Part shown: in pieces, positions 55,261 to 64,000 of the stretch
How positions within the stretch are numbered: position 1 is the stretch's first letter
Layout of the letters: every line of letters starts with the position of its first letter
Origin: Agelas oroides
Lineage: Eukaryota > Porifera > Demospongiae > Agelasida > Agelasidae
NCBI GenBank assembly: GCA_949130485.1
Contig: OX422195.1
Coordinates: 7,472,566 to 7,536,565 of the forward strand
Direction: 5' to 3'
Length of the DNA: 64,000 nucleotides
The notes under the pieces: model-generated
The model's input: the letters and a program-made list of their open reading frames with translations, nothing else
Database searches by the model: none
Told to the model about the DNA's origin: nothing
Made by a program: the position numbers and the translations under genes

Positions 55261-57904
55261 ATGGGGAGAGTGAGTAGATACAAGAGAGTCAAATCCTGTG
55301 ACCCCTTCTACAGAGGACCTAGAAGAAATACTTCAAGGTAATCTCATGGAATACTGTGTCTATATGAGATGTACTGGTAAAGTTGGATAGTTGAGACTAT
55401 TTATAAAGTGCTGTACTTCTCTAGCTTTAGAGGAAACTGCAAGCGCTTAACGTAAGCTGAACACTGAAAATTTTAGGGAAGTTATCCACCATGGTGCACC
55501 TCATTCCAGCTTCCATGGTAGTATCGTCACTTGAGAGATCAATCTTGCAAGTCAAGAGTTGATGTGAGTGACATGAACATGTTCTGTTTGAAAGGGCCAG
55601 TAGTACAGGAGGAAGACATAGCTCAGGATTGCTGAATGAGTTTTACATGTGATCACAACGTCCTCAACCTCCATTATGATGTACAAGAACACGTAAGAAT
55701 GGCCGGCTTGAGTAAGAGCGTGTAACTCCAATAGAAGCCCATAGTCCGGTCAAAATTATTGAACCGTACTAAAAATAAAACACCTGGTCACATGCTTGAC
55801 AACATCTATGCAGCATGTGTTTCTATTTTTAGTGCTGGCGGTAAATTCCGACCGGTTTCAAATTTTATGGAGTTACACGCTCTTACTCTAGCTGCTCGTT
55901 CTTATGCACTCTTGGATGTAGTATCATGGAAATAGATGCTCAGAAAATGGTCATTAGCTATTAGTCTGTAGGGTGCTTCCTGAGAAAAAAATGTGAAATC
56001 TTTATAGATAGTTTCCCAATGTCAATTAAGCGTCTTTCTCCGGAGGGCAAGCACGCAATCAAGAGGCAGCTGTACAGCGGACCTTTCACCTTAAGAGAAG
56101 CAGCTTGTTTTATCTTTCGGTACTAATGGTAAGGGCTCGATTTAGCACTTACTAGCCTGTGTTTTGCACACAGCTGCACTGAACACAGACCCCAACTCTT
56201 GCCCTCCGGAAGTGAAGCCACACCCCATGAAAGCCATCTACACCATCTAGAAACACTTTACCTTACTACGTGAGACAGTAGGCTCAACTTGTGACACTTT
56301 TTATGTTATGGGAGAGAGTGAAATGACTCCACAGTGAAACACAGATGAGTGGCTTGTTTTCAAACTTTAATTAATTTACAGGCTAGTTGACCAGCGACCA
56401 GAAAACGAGGAGGAGCAACCAGTGCCCAAGTCTCTCGTCCGCCTGATGAAGAGTACACAGGATGTACCAAAATTGAAACGAAAACGAAATGGTAAGTTTT
56501 AACACAAACATAGCACAGATTATATACCAGTAACCAGATAGTACTGTGTCCCAAAGCAGTTGCCTGTCCTACCCACTGCACTCGGCATCTGGAGTAACTT
56601 GGCTCACAATTCCTTCACATATCTCACTTTCCAACTCAAGTTACAAGATTTTTTGCACTTTACACGTGGGTACAGTTTTCACAGGTGTATATATGCACTC
56701 CCCTAATTTTCCACTGTGAGTCACCTCAATTTTCCAATTATAAAATCTCATGCCAACATTTTTTCCGTGAAGCAAACCAAACTGATTCACTCTATAGGCA
56801 AAGGCTGGGGTAGCAAGCCTGCAGCCACGCTGATGCCAACTAGTGAAGAAAGTAGGACCTCCCAAGAGACGGAGAGTGGCCTCACATTCCAACGTCGTGA
56901 GGGAGAGACCTTGAAGGCCTACCTGGAGAGAATTGATGTTGAGAGTAATGCACGCATCATGGAGTCTTTCCGGAAGAACAGGAGAATGAGTGACAGAAGA
57001 AGAAGGTGAGGGAACTATGTGATGCTAACTGTTCATCTGGTGGTTCTGCATTGTGGGTTCTAATTTGGATGCTGCCTGACTCCAAAGTTGTTTTTTTTAC
57101 TTTGTGCGGGCTCTGTACTCAAAGACAGCTACGTACTATCAACAGCCATTAGTTCTCATGCATAGACAGGTAGCAGCCATCTTTGAGAACAGAGCGTAGA
57201 GCCATGGTAGAGTGAGCTAGAGCCAAGCAGAGCCATGGTAGAGTGAGGTAGAGCCAAGCAGAGCCATGGTAGTGTGTAGTAGAGTGAAGTAGAGCCATGG
57301 TAGAGTGTAGTAGAGTCTAGTAGAGCCAAGTAGAGCCATGGTAGAGGGAAGTCGAGCCAAGTAGAGCGATGTTAGTATTATGAACTAGGAGTCATCGTAG
57401 AACTGGAAAAAAATTGTAATCAAAATAACTACACACTGCACATACATTGAGGAGTTGATTTTGACCAGACCAGCTAATTACCTGCTGTGTAGATATCTGG
57501 AAAAAAGGAGGAAGAAGCGAACGGGCAAAACAGCCGACGAAGACACTTACATTGAGTTCAGTGATCTGAAAGGTACTACTGTGAACTATATATATATCCT
57601 TGTGAGCGTCTTGATCTACACACCTGTTTTTACCTCAGATGAGATCAAGTTTGGAGAAGTAGTTGGTGCACCTCCAAGACTAAGTGCCAAACCCAGGGGC
57701 TGCCACAAGAAAACACAAAGACGAGAGAAACAGCGCAAGTTGCTTCTTCAAGAGAAACTTGAGTCTAGTGTCTCAGTTACTACAGTTGCTAAAAGACCAA
57801 AACAACCTGTGGGCCTGAAGAGAAAGTGGGACATTGAAGCAGAGAGGGACAGAGCTATACAAATTTACAGACAGACAAAAAAGTTAAAATTGAAGTCAAG
57901 ATAG
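55261..57904 (+). CDS. CCDC137: CCDC137-like nucleolar coiled-coil protein, 246 aa
   Basis: Five exons keep phase: 55261-55337, 56382-56491, 56798-57005, 57493-57572, 57639-57904. Very basic throughout. Segments match human CCDC137 in order: EEEQPVPKSLVRLMKSTQDV, QRREGETLKAYLERIDVESN, KRRKKRTGKTADE, DEIKFGEVVGAPPRLSAKPR, and a final AERDRAIQIYRQTKKLKLKSR-like helix. Family knowledge: a nucleolar/chromosome-associated protein (also called RaRF) that sequesters retinoic acid receptor and is targeted by HIV-1 Vpr. Intron 1 carries an M2 MITE, and intron 3 a degenerate minisatellite. Confidence 0.85.
55684..55915. mobile_element. MITE family M2 copy, 232 bp (diverged)
   Basis: Ends CAAGAACACGTAAGAATGGC and inverse, with an internal deletion relative to the others. 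Flanks GATGTAC/GATGTAG (6-7 bp). In CCDC137 intron 1. Confidence 0.75.
57195..57372. repeat. Degenerate GAGCCATGGTAGAGTGnnGTA minisatellite
   Basis: Repeated AGAGCCATGGTAGAGTGAG and GTAGAGCCAAGCAGAGCC units of variable length in CCDC137 intron 3. Confidence 0.85.
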
Positions 57905-58262
57905 AACCTGTTTGTGTGTAAGACAACAATGTGAGTGCCTATTTATTAATATTGTGTGAAAGAAAATGTGTTCACCAAGGCTTTGTTTGCTGGTCTGCGC
58001 TCTGGTGTTCGGTGATCTCCTATTCTGCTAGTGGCAAGCGACGAACGCTAGACGAGGCTAAATACGTGGGTGGGGCTAAAACTATGGAAAGGCAGTCTCG
58101 TTCCCAGATCACAGACCGCCGTGTGATGTAGTCCTGTTCCCAGGCCACAGGTGTGGTGTACACAGCCAAAAATTTTCTGACCCGATACAGTTCCGTTGCC
58201 AAAAGTTCTGTTACGGGCGTATTTTCGGAACTGAACCAGTACCGCAGTAGCATCAGGACAGT

Positions 58263-58294
58263 TAGCCTCGTCCCCAGGCCTGGGGACGAGGCTA
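58263..58294. mobile_element. Minimal M1 insertion: bare 32-bp palindrome with 9-bp duplication
   Basis: TAGCCTCGTCCCCAGG joined directly to its reverse complement, with no spacer at all. Perfect 9-bp flanks CAGGACAGT at 58254-58262 and 58295-58303 show that it arrived as an insertion. Upstream of the POT transporter gene. Confidence 0.9.
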
Positions 58295-58542
58295 CAGGAC
58301 AGTATCAGATCAGTACGCACATATCTGTATCAGACCTGTACGAACAGCATGTCTTAGGGCTGTTTTTGCTGAACTGATACAGAGCTGCAGAACTGATACA
58401 AATCCGATTTACAGTTCGGTATCAGACCCATTGCCAAAAAGTTCTGTTGCGTTCCTGGGTACAGATCTGGATCAGATTGGTTCCACTTCTGATTCAAAAC
58501 GTACGATTTTGCTGTGTAGTCCCGTTCCCAGACCATCCCGAA

Positions 58543-61411
58543 ATGGTTGACAAGGCTGTCCAAACTCCAGCTGGAAGCAGGGAAAGGCACAGTCTACTTC
58601 GAAATCCAGCAGGCAGTGATGATGAGCAAGAAATAGTACTGACAAGAGCACATCCCAGAATGGACTCAAGCAGTTTGCCGTCTCAAGGGAGTGACTATGG
58701 TAGTATACAACAACCTCCTGTCTTGGAGCGATACCGAAGAAGAGTCAGCTGTCGGCGTTTTTGCTGGAATCGTCTTCCCAAGGGAAAGGGCTTTGTGCTT
58801 GTTTTTGTCATAAACATACTCGAAAGTATAGTCTTTTTTGGTGCGGCGAGCGCAATACATCAGCTACTTCTTGGGAACGAGAAGAATAACAAAAGTTTAG
58901 GTTTTTTCGTCTACATAGGGCTGAAGTATTGTGCTGGAAGAATATTTTATCCTGTTGCTGGCCTCTTAGCTGATGTCTACTTTGGAAGATACAAACTTAT
59001 CCATATTAGCCTGTGGCTTTTGTGGACGGCATTTGCGCTTTTTACTTTGGCGTTGTCACTGTACCCAATAAATGTCCTTCCCGTTGCACTAACAAAGTAC
59101 GTTGTGCCCATCATGGCTTTCATTCTTGTAAGTCTAGGGACAGGTGGGGTTGAAGCTACAATAATCCCATTCGGTGCCGATCAGCTCTCACAGGGGGCTT
59201 CATCTGACGAACTTAGCTCCTACTTTTACTGGTATTACTTTGGAAGACAGGCTGGAGCTCTAGGAGGTACCCTGTTATTTTTTGCATTACTCCTGCCAAA
59301 ATATGTAGCTGGTGATGACAAGTCCGTGGAGAAGTTCAATCTTCAAATTGCGAATACAGTCCAACCTGTTGTTGTAGTACTTGCAATGACAATAGCTATC
59401 ATTCTCCATGTGTCTCTCAAAGGTTGGTACTTCAGGAACAAACAGCGAGAAAATCCACTGAAGTTAGTTATTAATGTACTGTACTATGTTGCCACAGTAA
59501 AGCGGCACGCTCCCCAGTACCGAAGGGCATTCAGATATGGTGAACCATGGAAGCCAAGAATAGAGTTGGCCAAAGCAGAATACGATGGCATCTTTACCAG
59601 TGAAGAGGTCGAAGATGTGAAGACATTTCTCCGCATTTTGCTCATTTTTTTCCCACTGGCTGGCTTTTTTGCTGCTTATAGTGGGGTAAGGTTTTTGCTT
59701 GCTGCAGCTAGTTTATACGAATTTCTCTCTGCAGAGTGTATATTAATGAATTTTCTTTCCTGCAGGCATACACAATGATCTCCTACCAAGTACGCAACTT
59801 CACCTTAGTTGCAGAAGGGCTCCACAAGCCCACAATTAATCAGACTTATCTCACAGGAAACCTACTCACCATCTTCAACACAGTAACCATCCTCTTCTGC
59901 TGTCCTTTACTGAACCACCTGATCCTTCCCTGCCTGCCTTCTACTAGCATGAAGAAACGGCTTGGCCTTGGAATTCTGTTGAATGCTGTAGCCATTGCAG
60001 TTGCTGCAATCCTGGAATTTGCTACTTTCAACCATGATGACGCTATGCAGCGTGTACTATTGCTTATGATTCCAGCTCTACTGATATCTGTTGCGGAAGC
60101 ACTTGTTTTCATTACTGGTAAGCTTGGACACATTGAGGATTAACAACTCTCCTATAGGCAAGCACTTTTTATGTGTTGTACCTCAATGACTAACCTATAC
60201 ACTTACTTCAACTACAGTATACATGTGCACATTTACATACTGGGATCACTTATATATTTGTGAAATCATAGGGTAGTCTAAAGCTTGATACTTGAAACTC
60301 AACTCGAAATTGTTTTCTACTTAGGGATGTAGCAACCACCACATCTGCTGAGTACCTGTCCATAGACAGACAGAAAATTGTAGCTGGCAGTCACACCTGA
60401 TTATCAAGTACAACATCATCACTAGCCTGATTTTGCAAGTGCCAGTTATTTGTGAAATGACAGTTGCTGACTAATTCTCAGACACAAATATTACGCCACC
60501 ATTCCTTACAAAGACATCCATCCACCAGAGATGAGAACCATCATAGGATAGGCTAAAGCTTGATACTTGAAATTCAACTCAACAATATAGTTACCTTTCC
60601 TTTTCAGAGAAGGTGCAAAAGATCATGCTAGTTTTGCAGCATAATTTCAAACATAATCAATGATATATAGAGCCTAGTCACGTAGTAACATATCTAAACA
60701 ACCTAGAAGTTGTAGGTGAAATGATTGGAATATGCAGTAGGACTCAAGGAAAGCATTGACCGAAGTTTGTGTATGTCCGAAATTTGATTTTGTTCAAGAA
60801 ATGGTTCCTCCACCTACTACAGTAATTCTCTGGTATCAAAAGCCATCACAACTGCTATCGCTAACTTGCTGCTCTGTGGATCTAGCACGGCAGCTTTTGT
60901 GCTTACACTTTCTAGTACTGGAGCTCCACTTGAATGTCTGAGAATAAGGATAGGGCCAGCCATTTTTATCCTTATTTATTTATTTTTGTTTGTTTATTTT
61001 TTTTCCATGAGATAATAGTCTCTCTCTCTCATGGTAACGCACACTTGTTTGCATGTCTTCTTGTTCATGGGTACATGCAAGTCATGCCATTGTTATCATC
61101 TCACAATTCTAGGGCTGGAGTTCATCTATGCTCAATCTCCTGAAAGCATGAAGGGTCTTCTAACAGGACTGTTCTACTGCGTGTTTGGTATCTTCAGTGG
61201 AGTGGCAGTGTTGGTTTTTTACAAGTTCCCTAAGTCTACTCTCAATGGAACCAGCACTATTTTATGGTTTTATGTTACTTTTACAGTGATTGGCTCACTG
61301 GGTTTTGTAGGCTACGCTGTTGTTGCCTTTATGTATGTCAACAGAGTGAGGCCTGCTGGTGGCCCTGAGGAAGAGATCCAGGGTAGACTTGAGCGAGGAC
61401 TGTACACATGA
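58543..61411 (+). CDS. Proton-coupled oligopeptide/histidine transporter, SLC15 (POT) family, 597 aa
   Basis: Three exons keep phase: 58543-59685, 59766-60117, 61113-61411. The ATG opens a soluble N-terminus of about 80 residues with an acidic-dileucine-like stretch (ERHSLLRN, DDEQEI), compatible with endolysosomal sorting. The transporter core has FVINILESIVFFG (the position of the family E-x-x-E-R motif, here weakened), AGRIFYPVAGLLADVYFGRY, VEATIIPFGADQLSQGAS (POT signature), YFYWYYFGRQAG, TSEEVEDVKTFLRIL and GLEFIYAQSPESMKGLLTGL. The closest remembered relatives are SLC15A4/A3 and the broader PTR group; substrate likely di/tripeptides or histidine, coupled to protons (inference). About twelve spans. 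Intron 2 (60118-61112) contains nothing I recognise. Converges on the LRR-kinase-KEN gene 492 bp downstream. Confidence 0.85.
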
Positions 61412-61557
61412 ATATGTTTTGTATGGCTGGAATTTTTTTGTATGGCTAAGAGATATAAACTTTTTTTTTTTTTACTGTATGTACCCGTAACAGTATGTGA
61501 CTACTAACTCAACAGCTATACAGAATCATGAAGCTTGCAAAAACACTGCTATAGTAT

Positions 61558-61622
61558 TAGCCTCGTACCCAGGCCGTTCATTAACAAAAGTTTCTCCCAC
61601 GAATGGCCTGGGTACGAGGCTA
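61558..61622. mobile_element. Short-TIR MITE (M1), 65 bp
   Basis: TAGCCTCGTACCCAGGCCGT with its inverse; flanks CTATAGTAT / CTATATAAT match at 7 of 9. In the convergent gap between the transporter and the kinase-RNase gene. Confidence 0.8.
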
Positions 61623-61903
61623 CTATATAATTATAGTATGGTTTCACAATTACTTGGGTAGTACTAAATAGTTATACTGCACGCTAAAGCAGTGTTACAA
61701 AATGGGTATAGTCCATGCAGCTATCACTACTGTGATACTTATGGAAGGAAAAGTTAAGGAAATCTCCCAGCAAACCTTCTGTGATGTCCCTGTGGCACCA
61801 TGCCACTCTCCCTACAAAAAGCAGGTGTTGCAAAAACTTAGCTGCTGCACCGAATATAATGGAAGATACCTAATGTACATTTTATGAAGCAAATTACAGT
61901 GTT

Positions 61904-64000
61904 TCAGGTTTCTGAATCTGTTTCATGTGGTGAAATGTTCTGTGAAACTTGCTGCTGTGAGCTGATCTCTTCTGCCTCTTTCTGTACCCTGTACGCATAC
62001 AGTAAAAGTTTTGGAAAGAGCCTGTTGTAGAAACACACAACACCTTCTGGACTGCCGTTATAAATAGCCTTGAGCTCTGGTCTAAGTTTGCTAAAATGCT
62101 CCATTTTGTTACGAATCACTCTCAGCAACCCGCATATACTTGTTTGCTGCTTTTTGAAACCATCGACATCCTTTCTTACGGCTTTAGGCAGCCTCTCCAT
62201 CCAACTACCCTCAAACACCTCTTCACTCTGCTGTTCTAACTGCTGCACCAGTTGACTGGAGTACTTCTTGCTATCCAAAAGATTGCCTATCTGGTGATAG
62301 AAAGTGACTTGCTTGTCAATCGTCCATAAAAGTGGATGTTGCTGGACACAAACGACACTAGGTCTTTTTTCAGCGTTGTTTTGAATCATGGAACCAATAA
62401 GATCGATAGCTATGTGTTCTACAGAGCCATCACAGTGTTCAAACAGGCTCTCCAGACTAAATTGATCGTTTCCAATATTTTCTTGCAGCTCTTCAACAGT
62501 GTTGCTCACTGATGAAGCAAATGGATGCCCCCCTCTTGTGAGCACGTAGAAAGAAACACAACCAAGGGAAAAGATATCAACAGCACTTGTTCTTTTTCCT
62601 GTTCCCCAGAGTTCAGGAGCACTCCAACCCTCTGAGCCATAACATGGCCTGTTTGAGGATTGTTCTCCAGAATAGCGGCCCAAATCCAAGTCAGCAACAA
62701 TGAACCTGTACTCGCCAGAGCTATCCACATCCCAGAGGATGTTTGATGGCTTTATATCCCGGTGCTGTACCTTGTTTTTATGCAGGAAGGCTAGTCCACG
62801 TGTTATCTGCTGGAGACATTGCTGACAAGTTAGTTGGGAAAGAACATCCGCATCTCTATCGGACACAGCACCTCTCAGTAGATCTCCTAAGTTGCCTTTG
62901 TACAATGCCAGTGCAATGTAAGTCGCATTATTGTCCTTCTCCATGAGCAGATACTGAACAACATTTTCATGAAATTGATTGGTTTTGGACAAGTGCAGAA
63001 GTTTATCCAATTCGTTGCATCGTTCTTTACGCATATGTGAAATCACCTTAACTGCAGCATCACGTCCATCTTTCAGTTCTCCCTTAAACACATTTGGGCC
63101 GAGGGGGTCTTTGGTGCTGAATATAATTTGACCACATTCGACTATTGATTTGCGTCTGAAGCGCTTCCAGAGTATGTGCATACATATACCACTAATCAAC
63201 GATAGCAGAAAGAGACCAGGATATTCCAACAGAACCAAAATTGACTTCCAGATATAAACAGGACAGCAATGTTGGAAATGAGTGAAATTGAGTTGATGCA
63301 ATAAAGTGCCATTCAGTTCTGGAGGATAGCGACACACAGCAAGACTGGAGAACTTGGACTTATCCAACAATAGAATCCATTCCATGTCACACGAACAGTT
63401 CCATAAGTTGCCATCCATTGCAAGCCATTTTAGTGATGGGAGCTGAATAATATCTTCTCCTGAAATTGTTTTCAGAAAGTTGTAGGATAAGTCTAGAGAT
63501 GTAAGCCGTGGAAGGTTATAAAATGCTCCTGAATGAATTTCCATAATAGAATTTCCAGTGAGGTTGATGACTTTTACTTGGGGTAAAGATTTGAATGCAC
63601 TAGTTTCAATCACATCCAGGAGGTGATTTTGAATCAACAATAACTCTTCTAAATTAACAAGTATTGAAAATGTCTCCTTCCCAATTTTGTAAGACTTCAT
63701 GAAGTTGTTGCTGATGTTAACCCTTTCAATGGAATAATACATTTTGCCATCAAAGGCGCCTGGCAACAGGTCCAGTTGCATACAATCATGGATAGTAAGA
63801 TTTATCAGAAGAGGGTGTAAGATGGATTGAAATAAAACTGTACCAACATTGAGAGATGGAAATTTCCAGAAAACCAAATCTGTTGTGTTGCTTGGTATCT
63901 GTTGGGCCACATCTACATAATCAACTTCATATTGATGCCACCAGCTTAGATCCGAGTGTTTGCAAACCACCACAAAATGTTTGTTCGTAGTGTCATTTTC
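61904..64000 (-). CDS. LRR-transmembrane-kinase-KEN ribonuclease protein (IRE1/RNase L-like effector), partial at the N-terminus
   Basis: One open exon of about 698 codons that runs off the right edge, so the true start (and any signal peptide) is outside. Residues are numbered from the GTG at 63973. Order: LRRNT-like segment and about five leucine-rich repeats (30-185; NLTGNSIMEIHSGAFYNLP, LDLSYNFLKTI); LRR C-terminal cap with NLWNCSCDMEWILL (189-236); a membrane span (about 243-269) then basic KRFRRK; protein kinase domain (282-550) with K309, HRDIKPSN (404-411), D428-L-D where DFG is expected, and YGSEGWSAPEL, the IRE1-type activation-loop end; then a KEN domain (about 555-665) with LLRVIRNKMEHF (R621, N622, H626 at catalytic positions) and FYNRLFPKLLLYAY. 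IRE1 normally has a beta-rich lumenal sensor and RNase L has ankyrin repeats; here the sensor is LRR. N-glycosylation sites lie only before the membrane span. Confidence 0.9.
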   Translation of the reverse strand, partial: ENDTTNKHFVVVCKHSDLSWWHQYEVDYVDVAQQIPSNTTDLVFWKFPSLNVGTVLFQSILHPLLINLTIHDCMQLDLLPGAFDGKMYYSIERVNISNNFMKSYKIGKETFSILVNLEELLLIQNHLLDVIETSAFKSLPQVKVINLTGNSIMEIHSGAFYNLPRLTSLDLSYNFLKTISGEDIIQLPSLKWLAMDGNLWNCSCDMEWILLLDKSKFSSLAVCRYPPELNGTLLHQLNFTHFQHCCPVYIWKSILVLLEYPGLFLLSLISGICMHILWKRFRRKSIVECGQIIFSTKDPLGPNVFKGELKDGRDAAVKVISHMRKERCNELDKLLHLSKTNQFHENVVQYLLMEKDNNATYIALALYKGNLGDLLRGAVSDRDADVLSQLTCQQCLQQITRGLAFLHKNKVQHRDIKPSNILWDVDSSGEYRFIVADLDLGRYSGEQSSNRPCYGSEGWSAPELWGTGKRTSAVDIFSLGCVSFYVLTRGGHPFASSVSNTVEELQENIGNDQFSLESLFEHCDGSVEHIAIDLIGSMIQNNAEKRPSVVCVQQHPLLWTIDKQVTFYHQIGNLLDSKKYSSQLVQQLEQQSEEVFEGSWMERLPKAVRKDVDGFKKQQTSICGLLRVIRNKMEHFSKLRPELKAIYNGSPEGVVCFYNRLFPKLLLYAYRVQKEAEEISSQQQVSQNISPHETDSET

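Noticed and set aside
61904-64000. Ordinary IRE1 (ERN1) unfolded-protein sensor
   Set aside because: The segment before the membrane span is leucine-rich repeats with an LRR cap, not the IRE1 lumenal domain; only the kinase-KEN part is IRE1-like.

Overview
The window is nuclear DNA from an animal. Every recognisable gene is metazoan and has introns (RPL3, EME1, NDUFB10, SDR42E, TMEM104, IQCK, OXLD1, C7orf50, CCDC137, an SLC15-type transporter). Introns are short, intergenic gaps are often under 300 bp, and small inverted-repeat elements fill many introns and gaps. No single gene fixes the phylum. The gene mix and compactness suggest an early-branching marine invertebrate, and a sponge is my guess (inference).

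Layout: 1-6160, repeats then a five-finger C2H2 zinc-finger gene (+). 6388-11579, an SDR42E-type dehydrogenase (-) with an unrelated secreted-protein gene (+) inside one intron. 11844-13502, NDUFB10 (-), head-to-head with RPL3 (+, 14465-19565); a foldback-like element fills the shared promoter interval. RPL3 intron 4 holds a 2.6-kb element that itself contains a 1.5-kb element with 524-bp terminal inverted repeats around a HIRAN-domain ORF. 19793-27082, EME1 (+), with a hAT element, MITEs and minisatellites in its introns. 28482-30827, an unrecognised membrane protein (-). 32583-38652, a DIRS/Ngaro-type tyrosine-recombinase retroelement with split direct repeats. 39109-41315, IQCK (-). 42437-52609, two tandem TMEM104 copies (+) with a decayed NDUFS7 copy between them. 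53109-54939, C7orf50 and OXLD1 (-), with CCDC137 (+, 55261-57904) diverging from OXLD1. 58543-61411, a POT/SLC15 transporter (+). 61904 to the right edge, a receptor-like protein (-) with leucine-rich repeats, a membrane span, a kinase and an IRE1/RNase L-type KEN ribonuclease domain.

Strongest leads: (1) the LRR-TM-kinase-KEN protein, which would couple an LRR sensor directly to an RNase effector; (2) the HIRAN ORF inside a long-TIR element in RPL3; (3) two divergent gene pairs, NDUFB10/RPL3 and OXLD1/CCDC137, that match neighbouring head-to-head pairs I recall from the human genome; (4) a very active short-TIR family (ends like TAGCCTCGTTCCCAGGC, 9-bp target duplications) ranging from a bare 32-bp palindrome to 0.4-kb copies and perhaps the 2.6-kb element.

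Exon boundaries were placed by eye from GT/AG sites, phase continuity and remembered protein families. No database search was run.
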